This document shows, one piece after another, positions 50,837-59,597 of a stretch of DNA of 64,000 nucleotides; within the stretch, counting starts at the first letter, position 1; each line of letters opens with the position of its first letter. This stretch comes from Velthaea sp965214335 (GTDB lineage: Bacteria > Vulcanimicrobiota > Vulcanimicrobiia > Vulcanimicrobiales > Vulcanimicrobiaceae): positions 310,001 to 374,000 of the forward strand of contig CBDCBO010000014.1 in assembly GCA_965214335.1 (NCBI GenBank). Reading direction: 5' to 3'. A model generated the notes under the pieces. It ran no database searches. It saw only the letters and a program-made list of their open reading frames with translations, and was not told the origin of the DNA. Made by a program: the position numbers and the translations under genes.

Positions 50837-51718
50837 CTAGACGACGGTCGTCGCGGCGAGATCTTCGAGAACCGTGGGCCGGCGCGGTTCCCACCCTAGC
50901 TCGCGCCCGGCTCGGGCCGGCGAAACGCTCAAGTCGAGCGCCAACGCGTCCGCAAATGGTCCCATCGTGGCGCGCGCATCGTCGAGGCTGAGATGCTCGA
51001 TGCTGCCGTCGCCGCCGGCAGCGCGCGCCGCGGCCCGTGCAATCTCAACGTACGGCACCGGCGCTCCCGCGACACCATTATAGATCGCGCCGGGACCGGC
51101 ATTTTCAAGCGCCAAGGCGTAGAGTTCGGCTAACGCGTCGACGCGAACGCAGCTCCATTTGTTGGTGCCGTCGCCGACGACCCGGACCGGACCGCTGCGG
51201 GCCGCTTGCACCATCGCGCCGATCAGGCCGCCACCTTCGCCAAAGACCATTGCCGGCCGGATCACCATTGCGCGTACGCCCGGCGTCGTTGCCTCGAGAA
51301 CCAGCCGTTCGTGGGCCGGTCGCCAGGCGACGAGCGGAGTCGGTGCCAGCGGTGCATCCTCACCGATCACGGCATCGCCGCGGCCACCGTACACCCAAAT
51401 TCCACTCGTATAGATGAACGCTTCGTGCGTCGTACTCACGGCCGCGAGCATCGCGTCTAACGCCGTGCGTTCAATCGCGACGGCCTGCGGCCCGGTGGCG
51501 AAACCGCAATGAACGACCGCGTCGGCATCGCGGACCATCTCGTGCAACACGGCGGTGTCTTCGAGGCCGCCGGAAACGGGGTGCACGCCGGCTCGTTGCA
51601 ACTTTTCCGCAGCCGGCGCACTGCGCGCCAAACCAACCACGTCATGTCCGCGCCGTAGAAGCTCGCGGGCAACGTAGCTGCCGACATAGCCGGTCGCGCC
51701 GGTGACGAAAATGCGCAT
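50837..51718 (-). CDS. NAD-dependent epimerase/SDR, extended family
   Basis: 293 aa. The N-terminal GATGYVGSYVARELLRRG is the NAD(P) motif. TSGIWVYGGRGD follows, where the usual YxxxK is missing or shifted. RPAMVFGEGGGLIGAM matches the C-terminal substrate region of atypical SDR_a5-like proteins. The substrate is unknown. It may act as a nucleoside-diphosphate sugar modifier or a non-catalytic NAD sensor. Confidence 0.82.
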   Translation of the reverse strand: MRIFVTGATGYVGSYVARELLRRGHDVVGLARSAPAAEKLQRAGVHPVSGGLEDTAVLHEMVRDADAVVHCGFATGPQAVAIERTALDAMLAAVSTTHEAFIYTSGIWVYGGRGDAVIGEDAPLAPTPLVAWRPAHERLVLEATTPGVRAMVIRPAMVFGEGGGLIGAMVQAARSGPVRVVGDGTNKWSCVRVDALAELYALALENAGPGAIYNGVAGAPVPYVEIARAAARAAGGDGSIEHLSLDDARATMGPFADALALDLSVSPARAGRELGWEPRRPTVLEDLAATTVV

Positions 51719-51722
51719 TGGT

Positions 51723-52082
51723 TTAGCGGCTCCCAGCGACGCTCTTACGCGCCCAAATCGTGATCATGTCGAACACCAGCGCCACTTCGGCCGCCGCAAT
51801 GCACGAACCCGGAATCCACTTCGCGGGTGCCAGCACATCCAACAACGCCAGGATCGCAGCTACCAGGTACGCCACGTACTTCGTGATGATGATCCGCGTT
51901 TCGTCGGTCGGCGCCCGGTACGCGCGGCGCAGCGCAACGGCGGCGCCCGCTATGAGTAGCGCGATCGCCGCGGCCGCGATCCCGCGGTGCGTCGCGAAGT
52001 TCGCCAAGACGAGCTTGCCGCCCACCGCGACAAGCGCAGCGATCGTCGCTAGCGACGCGACTTCGATTACGCGCCCATTCAT
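51723..52082 (-). CDS. Small integral membrane protein, unknown function
   Basis: 119 aa with about four hydrophobic segments (ASLATIAALVAVGGKLVLA, GIAAAAIALLIAGAAVALR, VAYLVAAILALLDVL, CIAAAEVALVFDMITIW). No family is recognised. It is 4 bases upstream of the epimerase gene on the same strand, so they likely share a transcript. Confidence 0.75.
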   Translation of the reverse strand: MNGRVIEVASLATIAALVAVGGKLVLANFATHRGIAAAAIALLIAGAAVALRRAYRAPTDETRIIITKYVAYLVAAILALLDVLAPAKWIPGSCIAAAEVALVFDMITIWARKSVAGSR

Positions 52083-52158
52083 CGGCAGGCTCCTTTGACG
52101 ACCGTCATCCCGCGGGCTTCGCTCCAGGGAGCGGCGAGTCCGGCGGGAACGCAGCGGC

Positions 52159-52932
52159 GTGCCGACCGAACTGGGGCTTCACAATCCGCGCCTGGAGCGC
52201 GTGCGCGAGTTGCGCACCGCGCGCGGCCGGCGCGATCAGGGTCGCTTCGCCATCGAAGGATCGACGCTCATAGCGGAGGCCCGCCGCAGCGGCCGGGTCA
52301 TCCGCGAACTTTATGCCGCTCCCGGCGTCCTAGCCGGCCACCCCGGCCTAGCGGCGCTCGAAAGCGCGGCGCTCCCAATTTTCAACGTGCCGCGCAAGGC
52401 CTTCGAGCGGCTGTCGGATCTCGAAACGCCGACCGGCCTGCTCGCTATTTTAGATACATTGCTCGTGGAGGCCGCGACGATCGTCGATCGCCCCGGCACG
52501 ATTGTCGTGTTGGCCGGAATCAACGATCCGGGCAATGCCGGAACGCTGGTGCGCTCGGCTGAGGCCTTCGGCGCGACGGGGGTGCTGTTCGGGACCGGTT
52601 CGGTCGACGCGCTCAGCCCCAAAGTCGTGCGCGCCGCCATGGGCTCGCTGTTTCGCGTACCTGTCGCGAGCGTCGACGCGGCTTGGCTCGTCGCGGCGGC
52701 TACGGCCGCCGGCCGCCTCATCGTCGCCGCCGACACGACCGGCGAGGACGTCCGCACGGTCACCCTTCCGGCCAATATCATCCTAGCCATCGGCAACGAA
52801 CGGCGCGGTGTGGCCGATTGGCTGCCGCACTTCGACCGGACCGTCTGTATCCCGCAGCAGGGGGCGGCAGAAAGCTTGAACGCCGCGGTCGCTGGGAGCA
52901 TCGTCCTATATGCCCTTTCGCGCCCCGGTTAA
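52159..52932 (+). CDS. TrmH/SpoU-family RNA 2'-O-methyltransferase
   Basis: 257 aa. The N-terminal substrate-binding part includes RDQGRFAIEGSTLIAEA. SPOUT motifs: LAGINDPGNAGTLVRSAEAFG (motif 1), LAIGNERRGV (motif 2) and CIPQQGAAESLNAAVAGSI (motif 3), all intact. It probably methylates rRNA or tRNA at a 2'-OH. It is followed by the YqzL-like gene and pheST. Confidence 0.92.
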   Translation: MPTELGLHNPRLERVRELRTARGRRDQGRFAIEGSTLIAEARRSGRVIRELYAAPGVLAGHPGLAALESAALPIFNVPRKAFERLSDLETPTGLLAILDTLLVEAATIVDRPGTIVVLAGINDPGNAGTLVRSAEAFGATGVLFGTGSVDALSPKVVRAAMGSLFRVPVASVDAAWLVAAATAAGRLIVAADTTGEDVRTVTLPANIILAIGNERRGVADWLPHFDRTVCIPQQGAAESLNAAVAGSIVLYALSRPG

Positions 52933-52981
52933 GAGTTGTCAACCACTGTCAAGCCGCCGAAAAATGACTCCTTGTCAAGAC

Positions 52982-53010
52982 TTGGCGGCGTATTATCGCG
53001 ATGTTATACT
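52982..53010 (+). promoter_or_regulatory. Promoter before the YqzL-like gene
   Basis: TTGGCG (52982-52987), a 17-base spacer and TATACT (53005-53010) make a good sigma-70 promoter upstream of the 33-aa ORF and pheST. A transcript from here would pass the hairpin terminator at 53244-53275 before pheS. Confidence 0.6.
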
Positions 53011-53097
53011 CGCTGCAACAACCGTCAGGAAACCTACCTCGACCCGGTCGAAACTTTTACGCTCGGAACGTCTAAAATAGAGGGGTATCGCCGACAG

Positions 53098-53199
53098 ATG
53101 CGCACTTCGGAGATTTTCTGGAAATTGTTTGCCAGCACCGGATCGATAAGCGCCTACATCATGTATCGCCACTTGAATCCGGCGCCGACCACTTCGTAA
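53098..53199 (+). CDS. YqzL-like small protein
   Basis: 33 aa: EIFWKLFASTGSISAYIMYRHL matches the YqzL family (FW..F..TGSI.AYL.Y pattern). The function is unknown. A nearby ribosome binding site is weak (AGGGG about 14 bases upstream). It lies between spoU/trmH and pheS. Confidence 0.75.
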   Translation: MRTSEIFWKLFASTGSISAYIMYRHLNPAPTTS

Positions 53200-53243
53200 G
53201 CGTAGACGCCGGGAACTTGCCCGGCAGGACAAGGGATCGAAAA

Positions 53244-53275
53244 GAGCGCCCGGTATACGCCGGGCGTTCATCTTT
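53244..53275 (+). terminator. Intrinsic terminator/attenuator upstream of pheS
   Basis: GAGCGCCCGG pairs with CCGGGCGTTC around a 6-base loop, followed by ATCTTTTT. It lies about 50 bases before pheS, so it either ends the YqzL transcript or attenuates pheST. Confidence 0.7.
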
Positions 53276-53323
53276 TTCCGGAGCTGTGTTGCTCCAACAA
53301 TCGTTCGGAGTACAACTGCGCTC

Positions 53324-54352
53324 ATGACCAACCTCGACACCTTGTTGCGCGATCTCGCGGAACGCTTCGAACGCGCGATTGCCGAGGCCGCTAACGAAGG
53401 CGCGCTCGACGATATCCGGGTGCGTTTTTTGGGCCGAACCGGCGAGCTGACCAACGTGCGGCGCGGTATTGGGACGTTACCGCCGGCCGAGCGTCCCACC
53501 GCCGGTAAAGTTATTAACGCTGCGGCCGCGGATCTCGAAGCAAAAATTAGCGCCGCGCAAACGGCGTTCGAGCGCGCCGCGCTCGACGCCTCATTGAACG
53601 ACGTTATCGACGTTACGTTTCGCGGTCCGCGCGCACAGCGCGGAACGCTGCATCCGGTGCGGACCGTGATGGCCGATGTCGCGCGATTTTTTTCACGCCG
53701 CGGCTTTGCGATCGTGCTCGGGCCCGAGATCGAAACCGATGCGAATAATTTTGATGCGCTCAATATTCCCGCCGACCATCCGGCGCGCGAAGGATTCGAT
53801 TCATTTTATCTGCGCCCCGATCTGTTGTTGCGCACGCACACATCGCCGATGCAGATACGCGCCATGCGCACCAGTCGTCCGCCGCTAGCCATCATCGTGC
53901 CGGGAAAAGCCTATCGGCGCGATGCCGTCGATGCGCGCCATCTGTATCAATTCAATCAAGTCGAAGGGCTCATGGTCGGACCCGACGTGCATTTCGGTCA
54001 TCTCAAGGGCATGCTGACGGGTCTGTTCCGCGAGCTGTTCGGACCGACGCAAGAGATCCGCTTTCGGCCGTCGTTCTTTCCCTTTACCGAACCCAGCGCC
54101 GAAGTCGACGTTTCATGTCCGGGCTGCGGCGGCACCGGCTGCCGCACGTGCAGCGGCTCGGGCTGGATTGAAATCGGCGGCTCGGGCATGGTGCATCCCA
54201 ATGTCTTACGCGGCGTCGGTTACGATGCCGACGCCGTTAGCGGCTGGGCGTTCGGGTTCGGACTCGAGCGCATCGCGATGAAGAAGTACGACATGAACGA
54301 TATTCGTGATTTTATCGAAAATAAGCCGGCCTTCTTAGAGCAACTGGCGTAG
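53324..54352 (+). CDS. pheS: Phenylalanine-tRNA ligase, alpha subunit
   Basis: 342 aa class II synthetase. The N-terminal coiled coil is followed by HPVRTVMADVARFF and motif 2 YRRDAVDARHLYQFNQVEG. The PheS signature CPGCGGTGCRTCSGSGWIEI is interspersed with Cys, and motif 3 GFGLERIAMKKYDMND is complete. The Phe-binding site is intact. It pairs with pheT by a 1-base overlap. Confidence 0.97.
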   Translation: MTNLDTLLRDLAERFERAIAEAANEGALDDIRVRFLGRTGELTNVRRGIGTLPPAERPTAGKVINAAAADLEAKISAAQTAFERAALDASLNDVIDVTFRGPRAQRGTLHPVRTVMADVARFFSRRGFAIVLGPEIETDANNFDALNIPADHPAREGFDSFYLRPDLLLRTHTSPMQIRAMRTSRPPLAIIVPGKAYRRDAVDARHLYQFNQVEGLMVGPDVHFGHLKGMLTGLFRELFGPTQEIRFRPSFFPFTEPSAEVDVSCPGCGGTGCRTCSGSGWIEIGGSGMVHPNVLRGVGYDADAVSGWAFGFGLERIAMKKYDMNDIRDFIENKPAFLEQLA

Positions 54353-56736
54353 TGCGCGTTCCACTGGGCTGGCTGCGCGATTACGTCGATCTTCCGGCCG
54401 ACGTCGACGCCATGGTTGCAACGTTCGCCCGGCTCGGCTTTCCGGTCGAAACCGTCGAAGCGCGACCGCTCGTCACGCATGTTGTTAGCGGCACCATCGT
54501 CAAGCTCGAGAAGCATCCCAACGCGGACCGGCTGCAGATCTGCACGCTCGACATCGGCGCGCCGGCAGCGCTGACGATCGCGACGGCGGCGACCAACGTC
54601 GCGCTGGATCAAATTGTTCCGGTAGCCCAGATCGGCGCGCAGCTGCCGGAACTAAAGATAGAGCCGCGTAAGATGCGCGGCGTCGAATCGCAAGGCATGC
54701 TATGTTCGGCAAGCGAGTTAGGCTTGCCGGCCGAGTGGTTCGAAGACGGCATCATGCAGCTCGACCGTGAAACGCCGCCCGGCCAAGACGTCGTGGCAAT
54801 GTTCGGCCTGCATTTGCCGGTGCTCGATATCGAGATCGGCGCCAATCGCGGTGACGCGCTGTCGATGGTCGGGATCGCGCGTGAATTGGCGGCTGCGATC
54901 GGCGCCCCGCTGCGCTTTCCCGAGCTGGGCGCCGCGCTAACCGGCGGCTCGAACGCGGCGGCGCCCGCCGGCGGCGATGTGCGCGTTACGCTGCAAAGCC
55001 CTGACGTGCGGCGCTATATCGCCCAACGCGTTTCGGATGTTGCGGTGCACACCGGGCCGGCTTGGATGCGCGTGCGCTTAGCGCTAGCAGGCCAACGGCC
55101 CATCTCCAATATTGTCGATATCTCTAATTTCGTCATGCTCGAACTCGGCGGGCCGCTGCACTTCTTTGACTACAATAAGATTGCGGGTAAGCATATCATC
55201 GTACGCGATGCGGCCGTGCACGAACGAATGACAACACTCGACGGCGTCGAGCGCGACCTTGACGCGACCGCGTTGGTCATTGCCGATGATGCGCAAGCTA
55301 CGGGCTTAGCCGGGCTCATGGGCGGCCTGATCAGCGAAGTATCGGCATCCACGCGCGAGCTCGTCATCGAGAGCGCGAACTTCAGCGGGCCGCGCATTCG
55401 ACGCATGAGCGTGCGCTTGGGTATGCGCACCGAAGCGTCGACGCGCAACGAGAAAAATTTGCCGCTGGCCCTCACCGATAGCGCCGCCGCGCGCGCCGCA
55501 CACTTGCTCGCGCGGGAAGGTGCCGTTGTCTACCCGCCGCACGCCTACGGCACCGTGCCGGCCGCACAGCCGGTAATCGCATTCACGCAGCGCGACGTGC
55601 AGCGGCTACTCGGTGTACTCGTTACGCCCGCGGAAATTACGCGGTCGCTCGAAGCGCTCGGCTTCGTGGTCGATCGAACGGCAGCCGATAGCGGGGAATT
55701 CGCGGCGACGGTTCCGGCCTGGCGTTCCGATGTCGCGATCGTTCCCGACGTGATCGAGGAGATCGCGCGCATCATCGGCTACGATCGGATTGCGGCCGTG
55801 TTGCCGGCGATCGCACCGCAGGCGTTGAACAGCACGGCCTTCGACCGCGAAATGGCGATTGCCCGAACGTTGGCCGGACTCGGCTATCACGAATGCATGA
55901 CGCTGGCGCTGCAGCCGGGCAGCATTGCCGACCGGTGGCGCAATCTCGGGCTCGACGTGCAGCCGGTCGTCGAGATCCGCAACCCACTTTCCGAAGATCA
56001 ACGCTGGATGCGTTTTTCACTGCTGCCGGCGCTGCTCGAGCATGCGGCACGCGAGCGGAGCGTCCGCCCGCTGCGGACGTTCGAGATCGGTCACGTGTTC
56101 GCCGACGCACCTGATGCGCCGTACGAGTCGAACGTCGTTGCGACACTGGCGACGACCAAAGCCGTCGCCGGCCAGCCGGCCTGGCGGGACGCGGCGTTTC
56201 TCGCAGCGTCGGCCGACGTCCACGCGCTCATTCGCACGATCGCGGGCGTCGATCCGCGCTTCGAGCCGGGCCGGGCGCCCGGGCTGCATCCGGGCAAAAC
56301 GGCGCGCATTTTTGCCGGTGATACGCCGATCGGCTTCGTCGGCCGGGTCGATCCGCGGCTTGTTGGGGCTGAGGGCATCGAGGACGACGTTACGGCCGCG
56401 GTCGTTCATATCGACGCCCTGCCGCCCGCGCGCGTTCGGCGCTACCTACCGGTCTCGAAGTATCCGGCAATCGAACGCGACCTCGCGCTCATCGTCGATC
56501 CGGCGATTACCGCGGCCGATATCGTTGCGACGATCGCGGCAGCGGCGGTCACCCGCAGCGTCGAGGTGTTCGACGAATATCGTGGGCCGCAGATCGGCGC
56601 GAACAAAAAGAGTTTGGCCGTCCGGATCGTCTTGCAGCGCGACGACGCCACGTTGACCGACGGGCAAGCCGACGCCACGATCGCCACGATCGTCGACGCG
56701 CTCCGCCGCGAACGCGGAGCGACCTTGCGCGGATGA
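54352..56736 (+). CDS. pheT: Phenylalanine-tRNA ligase, beta subunit
   Basis: 794 aa, standard length. The start is GTG inside the pheS stop. It has an N-terminal tRNA-binding EMAP-like domain (VSGTIVKLEKHPNADRLQIC) and B1-B5 domains (DIEIGANRGDALSMVGIAREL). The C-terminal FDX-ACB domain reads SKYPAIERDLALIV, then VFDEYRGPQIGANKKSLAVRI. It contributes editing and tRNA binding. It overlaps the next gene by 4 bases. Confidence 0.97.
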   Translation: MRVPLGWLRDYVDLPADVDAMVATFARLGFPVETVEARPLVTHVVSGTIVKLEKHPNADRLQICTLDIGAPAALTIATAATNVALDQIVPVAQIGAQLPELKIEPRKMRGVESQGMLCSASELGLPAEWFEDGIMQLDRETPPGQDVVAMFGLHLPVLDIEIGANRGDALSMVGIARELAAAIGAPLRFPELGAALTGGSNAAAPAGGDVRVTLQSPDVRRYIAQRVSDVAVHTGPAWMRVRLALAGQRPISNIVDISNFVMLELGGPLHFFDYNKIAGKHIIVRDAAVHERMTTLDGVERDLDATALVIADDAQATGLAGLMGGLISEVSASTRELVIESANFSGPRIRRMSVRLGMRTEASTRNEKNLPLALTDSAAARAAHLLAREGAVVYPPHAYGTVPAAQPVIAFTQRDVQRLLGVLVTPAEITRSLEALGFVVDRTAADSGEFAATVPAWRSDVAIVPDVIEEIARIIGYDRIAAVLPAIAPQALNSTAFDREMAIARTLAGLGYHECMTLALQPGSIADRWRNLGLDVQPVVEIRNPLSEDQRWMRFSLLPALLEHAARERSVRPLRTFEIGHVFADAPDAPYESNVVATLATTKAVAGQPAWRDAAFLAASADVHALIRTIAGVDPRFEPGRAPGLHPGKTARIFAGDTPIGFVGRVDPRLVGAEGIEDDVTAAVVHIDALPPARVRRYLPVSKYPAIERDLALIVDPAITAADIVATIAAAAVTRSVEVFDEYRGPQIGANKKSLAVRIVLQRDDATLTDGQADATIATIVDALRRERGATLRG

Positions 56737-57269
56737 CCCTAACCTGGCCCGATATCGTCATCGGCGTCTTGGCGTTGATCTTCACCCTCAAAGGCTGGAA
56801 ACGCGGGTTTGTGTCGGAACTGGCGGGCGCGGTGGCATTTCTCGCCGCGCTTGCCGCCGCTATCCGCTACCCGGGCTCGCTCGACGACCTCGCCATGCAC
56901 TACGCCCACCTCGGCGGCGGTGCGGCGCACATCGTCGGCATGGTCGTCTTCGCGCTGGCGGTGTACCTAGCGATCATGGCGATCGCCTGGATCTTCGGCC
57001 GCTTTGCCAAACTGCCGGTCATTTCGATCGGCAACAGTGCCGCCGGAGCCTGCGTCGGTTGTATCAAAGCGCTGGCCGGGGTGTGGGCAGTGCTGTATGT
57101 GGCGCTGTTCTTTCCGCTACCGCGCGACGTGCGCGGTGATTTGCACCGCTCGCCGGCGGTCGCGCTGCTGACGCAACCCAATGCCGGCGTCGATCTGCTC
57201 ATGCGCGGCGCGTTACCCGACTTCGCCAAACCGTTCGCCGACATGCTCTTCGCCAACCATCGCGTGTGA
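56733..57269 (+). CDS. CvpA family membrane protein
   Basis: 178 aa with four helices. DIVIGVLALIFTLKGWKRGF is the CvpA start (WxDxxIxxxxxxxxxxGxxRG), and the family also shows GACVGCIKALAGVWAVLYVAL. In E. coli CvpA is needed for colicin V production and envelope homeostasis. It is the last gene of the pheST unit (ATGA overlap). Confidence 0.85.
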   Translation: MTLTWPDIVIGVLALIFTLKGWKRGFVSELAGAVAFLAALAAAIRYPGSLDDLAMHYAHLGGGAAHIVGMVVFALAVYLAIMAIAWIFGRFAKLPVISIGNSAAGACVGCIKALAGVWAVLYVALFFPLPRDVRGDLHRSPAVALLTQPNAGVDLLMRGALPDFAKPFADMLFANHRV

Positions 57270-57279
57270 ACCGCGGACA

Positions 57280-57308
57280 TTGTGCGGCGACGCCGTCCGG
57301 GCTACAAT
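57280..57308 (+). promoter_or_regulatory. Promoter of the SRPBCC-like gene
   Basis: TTGTGC (57280-57285), a 17-base spacer and TACAAT (57303-57308). The GGAGG Shine-Dalgarno follows closely at 57315-57319. Confidence 0.55.
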
Positions 57309-57326
57309 GAGGGATGGAGGAATCAG

Positions 57327-57815
57327 ATGAGTGATATAAGCGAGCGTCTAGTCGTTCACTGCCCTGATAACCAAGCCTCACGCCACCTGGCCGATTTCAT
57401 CGCCGAGCACGCCGCCGGCGACGGCACGATTCGCATTCCGCTGCGCCTGCCGATCGGCGTTTTTGCCGACCGCCGATCGTTGATCGAGCGCCGCGTGATC
57501 GCGACGCTGTATCCGCTGCAATCGATCGCCGACGCGCATCCGACCTACTCGGTAACGTGGTCGCCGCGGACCGGCTTGTTGCCCAGCTTCGCCGGTGCGC
57601 TCGCAGTCGAAAAACATGCCCGCGACGACTGTTTCGGCCTCGTCGTCAGCGGCCACTACGAGCCGCCGTTCGGCGCGGTCGGCGCGATATTCGATGCCGC
57701 ACTCGGTCGCCGGATCGCGCATGCGTCGGCCCGCGACTTGCTGCGCTCGATCGCCGACTACGTCGAAAACGCATGCGCGCACAATGCGGCGGCGCGCGCC
57801 GGCTTCGCCCGCTAG
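57327..57815 (+). CDS. SRPBCC-like conserved protein
   Basis: 162 aa. ATG 57327 has GGAGG seven bases upstream. Family blocks TYSVTWSPRTGLLPSFAGALAVEK and LVVSGHYEPPFGAVGAIFDAALGRRIAH resemble SRPBCC/START-like proteins common in soil bacteria. A hydrophobic ligand-binding cavity is predicted from that fold, but no ligand is known. An upstream start at 57282 overlaps the promoter and is not used. Confidence 0.6.
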   Translation: MSDISERLVVHCPDNQASRHLADFIAEHAAGDGTIRIPLRLPIGVFADRRSLIERRVIATLYPLQSIADAHPTYSVTWSPRTGLLPSFAGALAVEKHARDDCFGLVVSGHYEPPFGAVGAIFDAALGRRIAHASARDLLRSIADYVENACAHNAAARAGFAR

Positions 57816-57862
57816 CGCGGCGAACCGGTCCGACCGCACCCGCGGCTGGTGCCGCAGAATAA

Positions 57863-59029
57863 TCAGGCCGGCACCGGACTTTCCATGAGAAAAACTTCGA
57901 GCGCCGCCTTTGCGCCGCTGCCGATCTGCACCGGATGACCGGCGTCGACAAGCGCGATTTCGAGCGCCCCGAGCATGCCCAGAACGTCGCCCTGACTCAG
58001 GTCGCCCATCGTTCCGATCCGGATGATCTTTCCTTTGAGCTCCTTCTGTCCGCCGCCCAGCGTGATGCCGTTATTGTCGCGTAGCACGCGGCGAACCGCA
58101 TCACCGTCGACGCCGGCCGGATTTTTTGCGGCGACGACGGTGACGGAGTGGGCGCCCTCGACCGAAAAAGACTCGAGCCGCAAGGCTTGACAGGCCGCCC
58201 GGATCGCGCGCGCATACCGCGCGTGGCGCGCCCAGACGTTGGCCGGGCCTTGCGCCGCGTACAGATCGAGTGCGGCATCGAGCGCGTACAGGATCGAAAC
58301 GGGCGGCGTCCACGGCGTTTGGCCGAGCGCGGCAAAATCGCGCGCCTTGGTCAAGTCGAAGTAGAAGCGCGGCGAGCGGTTTGCCGCGATCTTCGTCCAC
58401 GCGCGCGGCGCCACCGCGACCATGGTCAAGCCGGGCGGAACCGCCAACGCTTTTTGCGACGCGGTGACGACGATGTCGAAGCCCCAGTCGTCCATCGAAA
58501 ACTCGCTGGCCGCTAAGCCGCTGACTGAATCGACGACAACGTAAGCGCCATGCTCGCGCGTCAGCGCCGCCAGCGGCGCCAATTCATTTTGCACGCCGGT
58601 CGATGTCTCGTTGTGAGTCAACAGAATACCCGTGATCCGCTTATCCGTGTCGGCCGCGAGCCGAGCGTGCAGTGCCGCCGGATCGACGCCGCTGCCCCAC
58701 GGCGTGTCGAGGACTTCGACCGTACAGCCGAAGGTGCGCGCGATGGCGACCAGACGCTGCCCGAACACGCCGACGGGACAGGCCAACAGCGTGTCACCAG
58801 GGCCGAACATGTTGCCGACCGCGGCTTCCAAGCCGCCGGTTCCGGAGCCACCCAACACCAGCACGTCGGCGGTTAGGGTGCCGAAAATCGGCTTGAGCCG
58901 GCCGCTAACGCTGTCCAGCAGCTCGTGGAAGCGCGGGCCGCGATGGTCGATCATTTGTTGGCCGGTGGCCGCGAGGACGGGCGCCGCAACCGTTACCGGA
59001 CCGGGGATGAACAGCAGCTGCTTGGACAC
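57863..59029 (-). CDS. Class V PLP aminotransferase (alanine-glyoxylate/serine-pyruvate type)
   Basis: About 388 aa from GTG 59029 (SKQLLFIPGPVTVAAPVLAAT). The class V pattern FIPGPVTV, the PLP Lys in TASQKALAVPPG and HNETSTGVQN identify it. Related enzymes make glycine/serine or phosphonate intermediates. In this context serine-glyoxylate aminotransferase of the serine C1 pathway would fit XoxF metabolism, but the sequence cannot decide between that and alanine-glyoxylate activity. It is divergent from the cupredoxin gene; a longer frame beyond 59029 is antisense to it. Confidence 0.88.
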   Translation of the reverse strand: MSKQLLFIPGPVTVAAPVLAATGQQMIDHRGPRFHELLDSVSGRLKPIFGTLTADVLVLGGSGTGGLEAAVGNMFGPGDTLLACPVGVFGQRLVAIARTFGCTVEVLDTPWGSGVDPAALHARLAADTDKRITGILLTHNETSTGVQNELAPLAALTREHGAYVVVDSVSGLAASEFSMDDWGFDIVVTASQKALAVPPGLTMVAVAPRAWTKIAANRSPRFYFDLTKARDFAALGQTPWTPPVSILYALDAALDLYAAQGPANVWARHARYARAIRAACQALRLESFSVEGAHSVTVVAAKNPAGVDGDAVRRVLRDNNGITLGGGQKELKGKIIRIGTMGDLSQGDVLGMLGALEIALVDAGHPVQIGSGAKAALEVFLMESPVPA

Positions 59030-59219
59030 AGTTTGGCTCTTTTCGCAAAGGATGGACAGCGCGGGTGAGTTGGATGATTTCGCCGCTGAGTCCCCCGGCA
59101 AGCCGCGGCGGCGTTTCGCGCCCGCGCGGCCGAAAAGCGCTACGGAAAGTTGTCGCGAAGCCGACTCATCCAGGCGGACGTGCTGTGCGTACACGGGCAA
59201 CTCTTTGCTTGGAGGGACC

Positions 59220-59597
59220 ATGTACGCAACACTTGGTGCGATCGGCGGGCTCGCCGTTAGCCTCATTCTCTGCAGTAATGCGACAGCCGCGGCGGAACCC
59301 GCCGCCGCCACGCCGGCGGCCCGGACGATTCACATTAAAAATTTCTTGTTTGCTCCCGCGACCGCCACGATTCACTCCGGCGACGCGGTGACGTTTGTCA
59401 ACGATGACGACGAAGCACATACCGTAACAGCGAAGGACAAGTCGTTCGACTCCGCCGGCATGGACGCGGGTTCACGCTGGCAGCACACGTTCCGGCAGAC
59501 CGGCTCGTTCACGTATTTCTGCGAACTCCATCCGTACATGACCGCGACGCTCGTCGTGCTGCCCGCGGCCGGCGGAACGCGCCCGGGCACGCCGTGA
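59220..59597 (+). CDS. Exported plastocyanin-like cupredoxin
   Basis: 125 aa. ATG 59220 has GGAGG six bases upstream. After a signal peptide (GLAVSLILCSNATAAAEPAA), the cupredoxin fold has ligands in DDEAHTVTA (His) and TYFCELHPYMTATL (Cys, His, Met), i.e. an amicyanin/plastocyanin type-1 copper site. It is periplasmic or surface. It overlaps the next gene by 4 bases. Confidence 0.9.
   Translation: MYATLGAIGGLAVSLILCSNATAAAEPAAATPAARTIHIKNFLFAPATATIHSGDAVTFVNDDDEAHTVTAKDKSFDSAGMDAGSRWQHTFRQTGSFTYFCELHPYMTATLVVLPAAGGTRPGTP

Noticed and set aside
53200..53323. T-box or Phe leader in front of pheS
   Set aside because: The GGTGGNACCGCG-type antiterminator core is absent; only a simple hairpin terminator is seen.
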